Source: a virus. Taken from it: 31,834 nt of DNA. Location of the stretch: positions 1 through 31,834 of IMG/VR virus record IMGVR_UViG_3300021416_000075. One strand, 5' to 3'. The notes under the pieces are model-generated. The model did not search any database. It worked only from the letters and a program-made list of their open reading frames with translations, and was not told the DNA's origin. A program made the translations under genes and the position numbers. Positions 21,501-30,103 of this stretch are shown one piece after another. Each line of letters opens with the position of its first letter. Position 1 is the stretch's first letter.

Positions 21501-21827
21501 ATGCATCCAATGCCTGAGAAAAATCCTGACTTCTGGGCGCAGGTCTGGCTGATCATCACGACGCCGCTCTGGCAAGGAGCGATCATGGCCGCAACCATTT
21601 CAATGCTTCGTGTGCTGTACGAGGGCAAGGAAGCGAACAAGTGGCGCGTCGTGCTTGAGGCGCTGATGTGCGGTGGCCTTAGCCTGTCGGCCAGCAGCGT
21701 AATTGAGTGGATGGCTTGGCCGTCCAGTCTGTCTGTCGGCGCCGGCGGCGCGATCGGCTTTATCGGCGTGACGGCGATTCGGGAGCTGATCATCAAGTTC
21801 CTGGGCCGTAAGGCGGAAACGCCATGA
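21501..21827 (+). CDS. Phage holin
   Basis: A 108-aa small membrane protein from ATG 21501; ATG 21510 is an alternative, and a dual start would be typical of holin timing. Three hydrophobic segments are visible (about 14-32 around WAQVWLIITTPLWQ, 48-66 and 75-95 around SVGAGGAIGFIGVTAI) with a basic C-terminus (FLGRKAETP), matching the three-helix holin family of Pseudomonas phages. It forms the inner-membrane lesions that trigger lysis. Its end overlaps the spanin gene; no endolysin gene follows, so that enzyme is probably encoded outside the window. Confidence 0.8.
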   Translation: MHPMPEKNPDFWAQVWLIITTPLWQGAIMAATISMLRVLYEGKEANKWRVVLEALMCGGLSLSASSVIEWMAWPSSLSVGAGGAIGFIGVTAIRELIIKFLGRKAETP

Positions 21828-22255
21828 GCCTCGACCCGGTTGGAGCCGTTTCGAAGACGGCGGCGACGATGAGAATCATCGCGGTCGCCGTCGTTATCAC
21901 CATCGTCATGTCGCTGCTGATCGCTCTACAGCAGATCAGAGTGGTGTCGCTGACCGCAGCCGTCGGCGTCGAGGCCAAGGCCAAACAGGACGCCCTCGAC
22001 GCCAACAAGGAAAGCCAGGCCACGATCACCACTCTTCGCGCCGAAGCGAAGCGCAACGCGGACTATCAGGCTGACCTCAACAAGCGGCTCAAGGCCAGCG
22101 AGCAAAAAGCCCAGAAGGCGAGGAAAGACTTTGAAGACCTCAAGAACCACAGTCCTGCTGTTCGCAAGTGGGCTGATCAGCCTCTGCCTGACGGGCTGCG
22201 CGGCAAGCCAGCCAGCACCAGTAAAAACAACAACGGTAAGGCTCGAGCCCCCTGA
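21824..22255 (+). CDS. Inner-membrane spanin Rz-like
   Basis: A 143-aa protein with one N-terminal transmembrane helix (about 17-38) and a long periplasmic coiled coil (about 50-110: VEAKAKQDALDANKESQA; KASEQKAQKARKDFEDL), then a Pro-rich end. This is the i-spanin layout; it links to the outer-membrane partner to disrupt the outer membrane at lysis. The start overlaps the holin stop (ATGA). Confidence 0.85.
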   Translation: MSLDPVGAVSKTAATMRIIAVAVVITIVMSLLIALQQIRVVSLTAAVGVEAKAKQDALDANKESQATITTLRAEAKRNADYQADLNKRLKASEQKAQKARKDFEDLKNHSPAVRKWADQPLPDGLRGKPASTSKNNNGKARAP

Positions 22256-22403
22256 GCTGGTCCCGTGCGAGCGCATCACCACCAGTGACGATGACTTGGC
22301 ACTTAACGGCGACCTTTGGGCGTTGAAAGATCGGGCCATCAACCTGCTCGACACTTGCGCCGATCAGGTCGACGCGCAGATCCAGCGCAGTAAAAGCAAA
22401 TGA
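22131..22403 (+). CDS. Outer-membrane spanin Rz1-like lipoprotein, nested in Rz
   Basis: A 90-aa lipoprotein encoded in the +1 frame inside the end of Rz and extending beyond it. TTG start at 22131 with AGGA six bases upstream. The signal sequence (about 4-22) ends in the lipobox LTGC, making Cys23 the lipidated residue. The mature part is short and Pro-rich, then extends through DLALNGDLWALKDRAINLLD. It pairs with Rz. The partial overlap is the usual Rz/Rz1 arrangement. Confidence 0.85.
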   Translation: MKTSRTTVLLFASGLISLCLTGCAASQPAPVKTTTVRLEPPELVPCERITTSDDDLALNGDLWALKDRAINLLDTCADQVDAQIQRSKSK

Positions 22404-22528
22404 AGAAGTCTTGGTACGTCACAGTGCCGGGCTATCCATCGTTCCCCATGATCCTTCAGCAAGACGCCGACTATGCGGCAGCATTGGCTGCGGCGCGACT
22501 CGTCTGGCCAACCTGCACAGTAGAGTAG
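22400..22528 (+). CDS. 42-aa conserved-looking phage micro-protein
   Basis: ATG 22400 overlaps the Rz1 stop (ATGA); TAG at 22526-22528. MKKSWYVTVPGYPSFPMI with a following alanine-rich helix and a WPTCTVE end. Similar short proteins follow Rz1 in Pseudomonas phages; the function is unknown. Confidence 0.6.
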   Translation: MKKSWYVTVPGYPSFPMILQQDADYAAALAAARLVWPTCTVE

Positions 22529-22533
22529 ATCCC

Positions 22534-22914
22534 ATGACTGATATATCGAGCCATCCACTATTGCAGCAGGCATACGACCTCTGCCAAGCAATCGAAGAGT
22601 GCGGCGCTTCGGTTCAGCTGACGCAAGCAGTAGGGCGCGCCAGTGAACTGCTGCGCTCTATCGACGATCATCTGCGCGCTCTGCCGAAACCGGCCAAGAT
22701 CGAAGCCATTCAGGGGGAGGCGCTCAGCTTCATGCTTGACCCGCTCGAGCAGGCCATAGAGTCGACTGCTCGCGTGCTGCGAGATGAGCATGAACACTTG
22801 GCGCAGATCAACATAAGCCGAGATGGTGAGATCCGGCTGAGCCCGCTGTACAGGCGCATGAGTTCCCACTTCGAGGCGCTACTTGCGGCTCAGTTGAAGC
22901 GGGTGTCGGCCTGA
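22534..22914 (+). CDS. 126-aa phage protein of unknown function
   Basis: From ATG 22534; the open frame extends upstream but only over the micro-protein gene. An all-helical soluble protein: SHPLLQQAYDLCQAIEECGA, then a second helical segment (ALSFMLDPLEQAIESTARVL). The first 25 residues resemble proteins near the Rz and HNH genes of other Pseudomonas phages. No function is known. Confidence 0.65.
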   Translation: MTDISSHPLLQQAYDLCQAIEECGASVQLTQAVGRASELLRSIDDHLRALPKPAKIEAIQGEALSFMLDPLEQAIESTARVLRDEHEHLAQINISRDGEIRLSPLYRRMSSHFEALLAAQLKRVSA

Positions 22915-22916
22915 TC

Positions 22917-23249
22917 GTGGTTCGATTGAAGACCCTCGGTAACCGGGTCAGCACCCAGTCGAGCGCGGTGCCGATCACTCAGCCTGGATCGTGGAGAACT
23001 GACAAAGCCACGTCGGGCCAGCGCGGTTACACCTACGCATGGCAGAAGGCGAGCAAGGCATTCCTGCTTCAGCGTCCGCTGTGCGCCATGTGCGAGAAGC
23101 GTGGTCGCGTCACTGCGGCGACGCTGGTGGACCACATCGAGCCGCACCGAGGTGACATGACGGTGTTCTGGGATCGCGCCAACTGGCAGCCGCTGTGCAC
23201 CACCTGTCACTCGTCTGTGAAGCAGCGGGAAGAGGCGGGGCGGCTGTAG
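22917..23249 (+). CDS. HNH endonuclease next to terminase
   Basis: A 110-aa HNH nuclease. Zinc-binding pairs CAMC and CTTC flank the active site VDHIEPHRG and NWQPLC, the classic HNH layout. Start is GTG 22917, two bases after the previous stop. HNH proteins beside small terminase subunits are known in HK97-type phages to take part in cos cleavage during packaging; that role is inferred here from position. A 155-bp non-coding gap before the terminase is the likely cos region. Confidence 0.88.
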   Translation: MVRLKTLGNRVSTQSSAVPITQPGSWRTDKATSGQRGYTYAWQKASKAFLLQRPLCAMCEKRGRVTAATLVDHIEPHRGDMTVFWDRANWQPLCTTCHSSVKQREEAGRL

Positions 23250-23404
23250 CACGTCAGTTCCCCAGATCAGGAATGCACCGATCTGGTGCGGCACGCTGTT
23301 GGCGTGCAGCAGGAGCAGGGGTGCCTCGAGAGTTCGGAGCTTTCTTGCTCTAGACCACCTGGGCCCGCATTCAGAGTTTTTTTCCTCCCATACGGTTTTT
23401 GTTA
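23250..23404 (+). other. Candidate cos region
   Basis: 155 non-coding bases between the HNH nuclease and small terminase genes, including a GC-rich stretch CCACCTGGGCCCGCATTC and a T7 run. The place where cos lies in related phages; the cleavage site itself cannot be seen. Confidence 0.4.
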
Positions 23405-23923
23405 ATGGCTTTAACATCCAAAAAGCGCCTATTTATTGACGCTTTGAGGGGAGGTGCGTCCAACAAAGACGCAGCCATTGCGGCCGGATGTCCAGAGAAA
23501 TCGGCAGCTTCAGCCGGATCTCGCATGGCAAAAGACCCCGATGTCATGGCCGAGCTGCACAAGCTCAACGCACTGCAACCTGTTAAAGCCGGTGTTAAAG
23601 GTTCTGTTAAAGCGAAGCAGAGTAAAGAGCCCGCCGAGGCAACGCCTGATGCCGATTCAGAGCCCGATGATGAGCATGTAAACGGCTCGTTCGATCTGAG
23701 CAAGGCGCTGCACTACTCGGACCCGAAAGCGTATCTGCTGGCCGCCATGAACGACCCCGAGACTGAACCGAAGCTGCGGATCGATGCAGCCAAAGCACTG
23801 ATGCCGTTCGTTCACCAACGCAAAGGCGAGACCGGGAAGAAAGACGCCAAGGTCGATGCGGCCAAGACTGCAGCGGCTGGTCGATATGGCACCGGCAAGC
23901 CACCGCTTAAGGTGGTTCGGTGA
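23405..23923 (+). CDS. terS: Small terminase subunit
   Basis: A 172-aa protein from ATG 23405. The N-terminal HTH (about 3-45: KKRLFIDALRGGASNKDAAI, then AAGCPEKSAAS) recognises packaging DNA. A disordered acidic linker (about 65-95) leads to a short helical C-terminus (about 100-140: DPKAYLLAAMNDPETEPKLR; IDAAKALMPFVHQRKG). Last codons overlap the large-subunit start. Confidence 0.88.
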   Translation: MALTSKKRLFIDALRGGASNKDAAIAAGCPEKSAASAGSRMAKDPDVMAELHKLNALQPVKAGVKGSVKAKQSKEPAEATPDADSEPDDEHVNGSFDLSKALHYSDPKAYLLAAMNDPETEPKLRIDAAKALMPFVHQRKGETGKKDAKVDAAKTAAAGRYGTGKPPLKVVR

Positions 23924-25605
23924 TGGAGTGGTCTACCGCGTGCCCGGACTGGGAGCGGCGGATTCTTTCTCGTCAGTCGCTGATCCCGTTTCCGCCGCTG
24001 TTCCGCAGTGAAGCAGAAGAAGCGCTCGATCTGTTCAAGTCGCTCAAGGTCGTGGACGTTCCAGGCCAGCCAACGTTTGGTGAGTGCTGCGAGCAGTGGG
24101 TGTTCGATTTCGTGTCGGCGGTCTTCGGCGCGTATGACGCCGAGACCGGGCAACAGAAAATCCGCGAGTTCTTCCTGCTGATCAGCAAGAAGAATTCAAA
24201 ATCGACCATCGCGGCTGGGATCATGGTCACTGCCCTAGTGCGGAACTGGCGGGAGAACGAAGAGCTGCTGATCCTGGCGCCGACGATCGAGGTTGCGCAA
24301 AACAGTTTCAAGCCAGCTGCCGCGATGGTGCGAGCTGATCCGGTACTGGAACAGATGATGAACGTGCAGGACCACCTGCGGACCATCACACACCTGAACA
24401 CAAAGGCTTCCTTGAAGGTGGTCGCTGCTGACTCCGACACGGTGTCCGGTAAGAAATCCGGCAAGATCCTCATCGACGAACTCTGGGTGTTCGGTAAGCG
24501 GCCCAACGCCGACGCGATGCTGATGGAAGCTACCGGCGGTCTCATCTCGCGTGACGAAGGGTTTGTGATCTTCCTGTCCACGCAAAGCGACGAGCCGCCG
24601 GCGGGAGTTTTCAAGGAAAAGCTCGACTACTACCGCGATGTCAGGGACGGGAAGGTCAAGGACAAGAAGTCCTTGGGCGTTCTGTACGAATTCCCCAAGG
24701 CGATGATTGAGTCTGAGGAATACCTGCTCCCCCACAATTACTACGTCACAAACCCCAACATGGGGAGGTCTGTCAGCGCGGAATGGCTGGAAGACCAGAT
24801 GATCAAGGAAAGCCAGAAAGAGCCTGGCAGTCGGCAAAAATTCCTCGCGAAGCACCTGAACATCCAGATCGGTATGAACCTGCGGGCGAATCGCTGGCCC
24901 GGCACGGATTTCTGGGAGCAACAGGCCAAGCTCAAGACGCTGACGCTCAAGCAATTGATCAAGCGCTGCGAGGTCATTGACGTCGGTATTGACGGTGGCG
25001 GCCTCGACGACCTGCTGGGCCTGGCCGTGGTGGGGCGCGATGCAATTACCCGGGAATGGCTGGCTTGGACAAGGGCCTGGGCGCACCCGTCGGTGCTGGA
25101 GCGCCGGAAAAGTGAGGCACCTCGATTCCATGACTTCGCCAAAGACGGTGACCTGATTCTTGTCGAGCGGATCGGCGAAGACGTCGAGCAGGTTGCTGAG
25201 CTGGTGCTGGAAATTTACGAGTCCGGCCTGCTGGACATGATCGGCGTTGACCCGGCTGGCGTCGGCGCGATTCTCGACGCGCTGATCTCGCTGGGCATCC
25301 CTAAAGAGCTGGTGATCGGCATTTCTCAAGGCTGGCGCCTCTGCGGAGCGATCAAGACTGCAGAACGACGGCTCGCCGAAGGCGGCTTGGTCCACAGCGG
25401 CCAACCGTTGATGGCCTGGTGCTGCGGTAACGCGAAGGTAGTGCCCGCTGGTAACGCAATCCTGATCACCAAGCAGGCGTCAGGCACCGCAAAGATTGAC
25501 CCCTTGATGGCGCTGTTCAACGCAGTCGAACTGATGTCCCGCAACCCAGTGGCGCGCGGCAACGTCGACGATTTCTTCGATGATCCGATAATGGCAGGGC
25601 TCTGA
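23920..25605 (+). CDS. terL: Large terminase subunit
   Basis: A 561-aa HK97-type packaging motor. Start is GTG 23920 or ATG 23923, both overlapping the terS stop. The ATPase domain (about 50-260) has a Walker A variant in SKKNSKSTIAAG (about 88-99) and Walker B KILIDELWVFG (about 183-193). The nuclease domain (about 340-540) carries conserved acidic residues, e.g. DVGIDGGGLDDLLGL and GVDPAGVG. It packages DNA into the prohead together with TerS and probably the HNH protein. It overlaps the portal gene by one base. Confidence 0.93.
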   Translation: MMEWSTACPDWERRILSRQSLIPFPPLFRSEAEEALDLFKSLKVVDVPGQPTFGECCEQWVFDFVSAVFGAYDAETGQQKIREFFLLISKKNSKSTIAAGIMVTALVRNWRENEELLILAPTIEVAQNSFKPAAAMVRADPVLEQMMNVQDHLRTITHLNTKASLKVVAADSDTVSGKKSGKILIDELWVFGKRPNADAMLMEATGGLISRDEGFVIFLSTQSDEPPAGVFKEKLDYYRDVRDGKVKDKKSLGVLYEFPKAMIESEEYLLPHNYYVTNPNMGRSVSAEWLEDQMIKESQKEPGSRQKFLAKHLNIQIGMNLRANRWPGTDFWEQQAKLKTLTLKQLIKRCEVIDVGIDGGGLDDLLGLAVVGRDAITREWLAWTRAWAHPSVLERRKSEAPRFHDFAKDGDLILVERIGEDVEQVAELVLEIYESGLLDMIGVDPAGVGAILDALISLGIPKELVIGISQGWRLCGAIKTAERRLAEGGLVHSGQPLMAWCCGNAKVVPAGNAILITKQASGTAKIDPLMALFNAVELMSRNPVARGNVDDFFDDPIMAGL

Positions 25606-27035
25606 TGGCGAGCGATAAAAAACCGGGACGGATTCGCTCCGCGCTGCAGAGTTGGCTGGGTGTCCCGATCGGCCTAACGAATGAGGCGTTTTGGCAAGAG
25701 TGGTTCGGCAGCTCCACCAGCGGGAAGAACGTCACCGTCGACGGATCGATCCGGCTCTCGACGGTCTGGGCGTGTGTGCGCCTGCTGTCCGAGTCGGTAT
25801 CGACACTGCCGCTCAAACTCTATCGCCGCATGCCCGATGGTTCCCGCGAGTCGGCGAAGGACCATCCGCTGTTTCGTGTGCTCTGCCGTTCGCCAAATGC
25901 TGAGATGACCCCGCAGCGCTTCATGCTGATGGTTGTGGCCAGCATCTGCATGCGTGGCAATGCTTTCGTCGAGAAGAAGTTCATCGGTAGCTGCATCGTT
26001 GCGCTTGATCCGCTGCTGCCTCAGTGCATGACGGTCAAGCGGCAAACCAATGGTCGGTTGAAGTACACCTACACCGAGAACGGCGTCGAGCGGGACATTC
26101 CTGAAAAGAATTTGATGCACATCCGAGGCTTCGGCCTGGATGGCGTCTGCGGGATGCTGCCGGTCACCACCGGGCGTGATGTGATCGGCGCCGCGCTGGC
26201 GGCAGAAGAGGCAGCCGCCAAGGTGTTTGCCAACGGATTGCAGGCTTCCGGTTTTCTTACCGTGGAAGGTGGTGCCGCGCAGGGCGCTGGCACACTGACG
26301 CCCAAGCAGCGCGAGCAGCTGAAAAAGGCACTGGCTGCATTCAGCAGCTCGAAGAATGCTGGCAAGACAATGGTTCTTGAGGCTGGCCTGAAGTACCAGG
26401 GCATCACCATGAACCCCGAAGCGGCTCAGATGCTTGAGACGCGCGCTTTCAACGTTGAGGAAATTTGCCGCTGGTTCCGCGTGCCGCCGTTCATGGTTGG
26501 GCACATGGACAAGCAGTCGAGCTGGGCGGCCAGTGTCGAGGCGCAGAACCTTCACTTTCTGACGAACAGCTTGCGCCCGTTGCTTGTGAACATCGAGCAG
26601 GAAATCACTCGCTGCCTGATAGGAGAGGCGGATGCCGACGAGTTCTTCGCGGAATTCTCGGTTGAAGGCTTGTTGCGAGCGGACAGCTCCGGCAGAGGCG
26701 CCTGGTACAACACGGCACTGATGAATGGCTGGATGAGTCGCAACGAGGTTCGGCGGCTGGAGAACCTGCCTCCGATACCTGGCGGCGACACCTACACCGT
26801 TCAGTCGGCCATGGTCTCGCTGGAAAGTTTGGGCCAGACCGACGACGTCTCGGCCAAGTTCAACCGGTTCATGTCCAAGGCGCTCACCGCGCACAAGGAC
26901 GGCGACACCCATGCCACGCGGCAGCTGCTGCAGGACATCTGCATGGCGCTGGATGGTGGTGACCCGGATGCGCCCGCGATGGCTCACGCCCTTCTCTCGG
27001 TAACACGGCTCAAAGTCACTGAGCCTGCGGAGTAA
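25605..27035 (+). CDS. Portal protein, HK97 family
   Basis: A 476-aa portal. The conserved blocks are visible: SIRLSTVWACVRLLSESVST, LPLKLYRR, PNAEMTPQRF and EEICRWFRVPPFMVGHMDK, then SNxLRP-like NSLRPLLVNIEQEI. Twelve copies form the DNA-entry vertex. Position between terL and the protease is standard for HK97-type head modules. Confidence 0.95.
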   Translation: MASDKKPGRIRSALQSWLGVPIGLTNEAFWQEWFGSSTSGKNVTVDGSIRLSTVWACVRLLSESVSTLPLKLYRRMPDGSRESAKDHPLFRVLCRSPNAEMTPQRFMLMVVASICMRGNAFVEKKFIGSCIVALDPLLPQCMTVKRQTNGRLKYTYTENGVERDIPEKNLMHIRGFGLDGVCGMLPVTTGRDVIGAALAAEEAAAKVFANGLQASGFLTVEGGAAQGAGTLTPKQREQLKKALAAFSSSKNAGKTMVLEAGLKYQGITMNPEAAQMLETRAFNVEEICRWFRVPPFMVGHMDKQSSWAASVEAQNLHFLTNSLRPLLVNIEQEITRCLIGEADADEFFAEFSVEGLLRADSSGRGAWYNTALMNGWMSRNEVRRLENLPPIPGGDTYTVQSAMVSLESLGQTDDVSAKFNRFMSKALTAHKDGDTHATRQLLQDICMALDGGDPDAPAMAHALLSVTRLKVTEPAE

Positions 27036-27037
27036 TC

Positions 27038-27922
27038 ATGACGATCAAGAACCTTCCGGCCGCGCCGGCGGATCGCCCGCGCGTGAGCGCTTCATCTGAT
27101 CTGCTGCCAATGGCGCTCGAGCGCTGGAACCCGGACATCCGCGCCGCGGCAGACGATGAAAACACCATTTCGATGTTCGATCCCATCGGCTACGACTACT
27201 GGTCTGGCGACGGAGTGACTGCCAAACGCGTCGGCGCAGTGCTGCGCAACCTTGGCGGCGCTGACGTCACGGTGAACATCAATTCACCTGGTGGCGACAT
27301 GTTCGAAGGGCTGGCCATCTACAACCAGTTGCGCGAGTACAAGGGCAAGGTAACCGTTCAAATTCTCGGCCTCGCCGCCTCTGCAGCTTCGATCATCGCC
27401 ATGGCGGGCGATGAGGTCCGCATGGGCCTCGGCGCCTTTCTGATGATTCACAACTGCTGGGTCGGGATCGCAGCCAATCGGCTCGGACTGCGCGAGATGG
27501 CAGACTCGCTGGAACCTTTCGATAAGGCCATGGCAGGCATCTACGCAGCGCACACCGGCGGCGATATCGCCGTGATGCAGACGCTCATGGATGCAGAAAG
27601 CTGGATCGGTGGAAGTGACGCCGTCGATCAGGGGTTTGCTGATGCGTTGCTGGACAGCGCGAAGCTCAAAGAAGACCCGAAGGCTTCCACCCCGCAGCAA
27701 ATCGCTGCCCGCCGGCTCGACGTAATCCTGGCGAAGCAGGGCATGCCCCGCTCAGAGCGGCGGGCAATGATTCAAGAACTCAAAACCGGTACGCCTGGCG
27801 CTACCGGCTCTGGTACGCCGAGCGCTACCGACCCCCCGGCCATCTCGGCCTCCGTAATCGCTGATTTCGAAAAGGCCCTGGCCTCGTTCAAGTCGGCAGC
27901 CTCTACCGTACCTGGAGTTTGA
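27038..27922 (+). CDS. ClpP-like prohead maturation protease
   Basis: A 294-aa protein. The N-terminal 200 residues are a ClpP-type serine protease: VTVNINSPGGDMFEGLAIYN, GLAASAASIIAMAGDEV (nucleophile Ser), and LMIHNCW (catalytic His). The C-terminal third is a low-complexity Thr/Pro/Gly linker plus a helical end, as in proteases that also carry a scaffold function. It would cleave the N-terminal delta domain of the capsid protein next in line. Confidence 0.92.
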   Translation: MTIKNLPAAPADRPRVSASSDLLPMALERWNPDIRAAADDENTISMFDPIGYDYWSGDGVTAKRVGAVLRNLGGADVTVNINSPGGDMFEGLAIYNQLREYKGKVTVQILGLAASAASIIAMAGDEVRMGLGAFLMIHNCWVGIAANRLGLREMADSLEPFDKAMAGIYAAHTGGDIAVMQTLMDAESWIGGSDAVDQGFADALLDSAKLKEDPKASTPQQIAARRLDVILAKQGMPRSERRAMIQELKTGTPGATGSGTPSATDPPAISASVIADFEKALASFKSAASTVPGV

Positions 27923-27925
27923 CCC

Positions 27926-29137
27926 ATGACTGATACAAACGAACTGCTCAAGAGCGTGTCCGCTGAACTGGCCAAGGCCACCAGTGAATTCAGCACCAAG
28001 GCCGAGGCCGCTCTTGCTGAAGCCAAAAAGGCAGGCAGCTTGTCTGCTGAAACCAAAGCGACCGTCGATGAGCTGGCGCTGAAATTCAACTCGCTGACCG
28101 AAGCTGAAAAGCAGCTGAAGGCGAAGCTGGGCGAGGTTGAGCAAGAGTTTGCCCGCCTGCCATCGGCAAGCGCTCCGCAGATCCGTGACAGCCTGGGTGG
28201 TGTCGTCATCAAGAGCGAGGCCCTGAAACAGTTTGCGGCCAGCATCGAAGGCGGCAAACGGGTGAACATTCCTGTAAGCGCCGCGCTGCTGTCCACGGAC
28301 GTGGCGCAGGGCGTGGTGGAACCGCAGCGTCTGCCTGGCATTGACGTTGCGCCGAAGCAGCGCCTGTTCATCCGCGACCTCATCGCGCCGGGCCGAACCA
28401 CTTCACCGGCCATCTTCTGGGTCCAGCAAACCGGTTTCGTCAACGCTGCGAAAGTGGTTGCCGAAGGCACTGCAAAGCCTTATTCGAACATCAGCTTCGC
28501 GTCGAAACTGACGGCGGTCTCCACCATCGCGCACATGTTCAAGGCCTCCAAGCAGATCCTCGATGACTTCGCGCAACTGCAATCGACCATCGACACAGAG
28601 ATGCGTTACGGCCTGAAATACGCCGAAGAGCAAGAGATTCTTTTCGGCGACGGTACCGGGGTTCATCTGCACGGCATCGTGCCGCAGGCCTCGGCATTCG
28701 ACCCTGCTTTTGAGGTCGAGAACCAGTCCGGTATCGATGATCTGCGCTTGGCCATGCTCCAGGCACAGTTGGCGCGCCTGCCGGCTTCCGGTCACGTCCT
28801 GCACTTCATCGACTGGGCGAAGATCGAGCTGACCAAAGACTCCCTCGGCCGTTACATCCTGGCTAACCCGCTCGGCCTGGCTGGTCCAGTGCTGTGGGGC
28901 TTGCCGGTGGTCGCCACCGAAGCGGTCGGCTTCGAAGGCAAATTTCTGACCGGCGCGTTCCAGACCGGTGCGCAGCTGTTCGACCGTGAAGACGCCAACG
29001 TGGTGATTTCCACCGAGAACGCCGACGACTTCGAGAAGAACTTGATTTCGGTACGTTGCGAAGAGCGTGCCGCCCTCGCGGTGAAGCGTCCGGAAGCGTT
29101 CATCTACGGTGCATTCACCGCTCCGACCACCCCGTAA
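27926..29137 (+). CDS. Major capsid protein, HK97 fold
   Basis: A 403-aa protein. The first about 110 residues are a charged coiled coil (LLKSVSAELAKATSEFSTKA; AKKAGSLSAETKATVDEL), the delta/scaffolding domain removed by the protease. The remainder is the HK97 fold (RLPGIDVAPKQRLFIRDLIA; IWVQQ-like FWVQQTGFVNAAKVVAEG; IAHMFKASKQILDDF; LFGDGTGVHLHGI). It builds the icosahedral head. Confidence 0.95.
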   Translation: MTDTNELLKSVSAELAKATSEFSTKAEAALAEAKKAGSLSAETKATVDELALKFNSLTEAEKQLKAKLGEVEQEFARLPSASAPQIRDSLGGVVIKSEALKQFAASIEGGKRVNIPVSAALLSTDVAQGVVEPQRLPGIDVAPKQRLFIRDLIAPGRTTSPAIFWVQQTGFVNAAKVVAEGTAKPYSNISFASKLTAVSTIAHMFKASKQILDDFAQLQSTIDTEMRYGLKYAEEQEILFGDGTGVHLHGIVPQASAFDPAFEVENQSGIDDLRLAMLQAQLARLPASGHVLHFIDWAKIELTKDSLGRYILANPLGLAGPVLWGLPVVATEAVGFEGKFLTGAFQTGAQLFDREDANVVISTENADDFEKNLISVRCEERAALAVKRPEAFIYGAFTAPTTP

Positions 29138-29146
29138 CCTAATGCT

Positions 29147-29167
29147 GGGCCGTCCGCGCGGCGGCCC
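29147..29167 (+). terminator. Weak hairpin after the capsid gene
   Basis: Arms GGGCCG (29147-29152) and CGGCCC (29162-29167) with a 9-nt loop and no T run. It could trim read-through or stabilise the abundant capsid mRNA. Confidence 0.35.
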
Positions 29168-29180
29168 ATTGGAGGTAATC

Positions 29181-29432
29181 ATGAAGCTGAAGACTTTGAA
29201 GCCGCTGTATCTGGGCGGTCAAACCTTGGTCGAGGGTAAATCCTTCGAAACCATTGAGCAGCACGGCCGCGAGCTGATCCAGAAAGGTTACGCCGAGCCT
29301 GATGCTGGAGACGGCGAATCAGCAGTGGTGCTGGGCGAGGAAGATGCCGCTGGTGCTGGTGTTCTGACCAGCGACCTGGTGGCAGCTCCGTCGAAGACCG
29401 AAAAGCCGCCAAAGCCCAAAAAAGGCGAATGA
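29181..29432 (+). CDS. Small head-region protein with Lys/Pro tail (DUF7210-like)
   Basis: An 83-aa protein from ATG 29181, with GGAGG seven bases before. The N-terminal 45 residues (MKLKTLKPLYLGGQTLVEGK, then ELIQKGYAEPD) form a small beta-rich domain found in short proteins near phage head genes. The C-terminus is disordered, ending KPPKPKKGE. It resembles the 64-aa protein at 30104-30298. Function unknown; perhaps a head-assembly accessory. Confidence 0.65.
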   Translation: MKLKTLKPLYLGGQTLVEGKSFETIEQHGRELIQKGYAEPDAGDGESAVVLGEEDAAGAGVLTSDLVAAPSKTEKPPKPKKGE

Positions 29433-29433
29433 C

Positions 29434-29775
29434 ATGTCGGTCATCGATATCGACGTGGCAATGAAGCACTGCCGGGCCGAGGAAGTCGACCGCGATGACG
29501 TGCAGCTGAAGCTGGACGCCGCGGAAGAGTCGGCGGCTTTGTTCCTGAACCGGTCGTTCTACGCCGATGCTGACGCATTGGCCGCAGCGGTGCTGGATGG
29601 CAGCGCCGGGGATGATCCCATGGTGATTACCAAGTCCATTATATCGGCCTGCCTGCTCATTCTCGGCAACCTGTATGCAAATCGTGAAGATGTGGTGGTG
29701 GCCACCAACGTGTTCGAACTGCCCCAAGGATCGCGCTCGCTGTTGAGCCCTTATCGCGTATCACTGGGGGTCTGA
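29434..29775 (+). CDS. Head-tail connector protein (gp6-like)
   Basis: A 113-aa, mostly helical protein (MSVIDIDVAMKHCRAEEVDR; a C-terminal helix with SIISACLLILGNLYANRED, and a LLSPYRV end), the standard features of HK97 gp6-type adaptors that dock under the portal. Its stop overlaps the next start. Confidence 0.85.
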   Translation: MSVIDIDVAMKHCRAEEVDRDDVQLKLDAAEESAALFLNRSFYADADALAAAVLDGSAGDDPMVITKSIISACLLILGNLYANREDVVVATNVFELPQGSRSLLSPYRVSLGV

Positions 29776-30095
29776 TGAGAGCCGGCCGATTGCGTCACGA
29801 ATTGTCGCTCCAGTCAAAACAGCGCGTACCTGATGGCATGGGCGGAGGCGTTGACGGCTGGGTCGAGCTTCGCAAGATACGGGCGGAAATCACCACTCCG
29901 ACAGGACGCACGTCACCTGTCTCACAACAGCTGACCGCGCTGGTGACAGCCGAAATCATCGTCCGGCCAGCCGGTGATGTTGTTGCAGGCCTGCGCTTGG
30001 TCAGCGCGACCACCACTTACCTGATCGAAGCCGCGTTGCCGGACAACGAAGGCTCGCTGCTTCGGTTGCTGTGTTCGAACGTTCCCCATCCTTGA
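29775..30095 (+). CDS. Phage head closure protein
   Basis: A 106-aa beta-barrel protein of the SPP1 gp16 / HK97 gp7 type (MRAGRLRHELSLQSKQRVPD; GGVDGWVELRKIRAEIT; FxLR-like IIVRPAGDVVAGLRLV). It stops DNA leaking from the filled head and joins head to tail. Confidence 0.85.
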   Translation: MRAGRLRHELSLQSKQRVPDGMGGGVDGWVELRKIRAEITTPTGRTSPVSQQLTALVTAEIIVRPAGDVVAGLRLVSATTTYLIEAALPDNEGSLLRLLCSNVPHP

Positions 30096-30103
30096 GGTGA
30101 AAC

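Noticed and set aside
24235-25404. 389-codon minus-strand frame opposite terL
   Set aside because: Same reason: antisense to a well-supported terminase frame.
25674-26987. 437-codon minus-strand frame opposite the portal gene
   Set aside because: Shadow of the portal coding frame; Arg/His/Gln-rich translation with no domain and no ribosome site.
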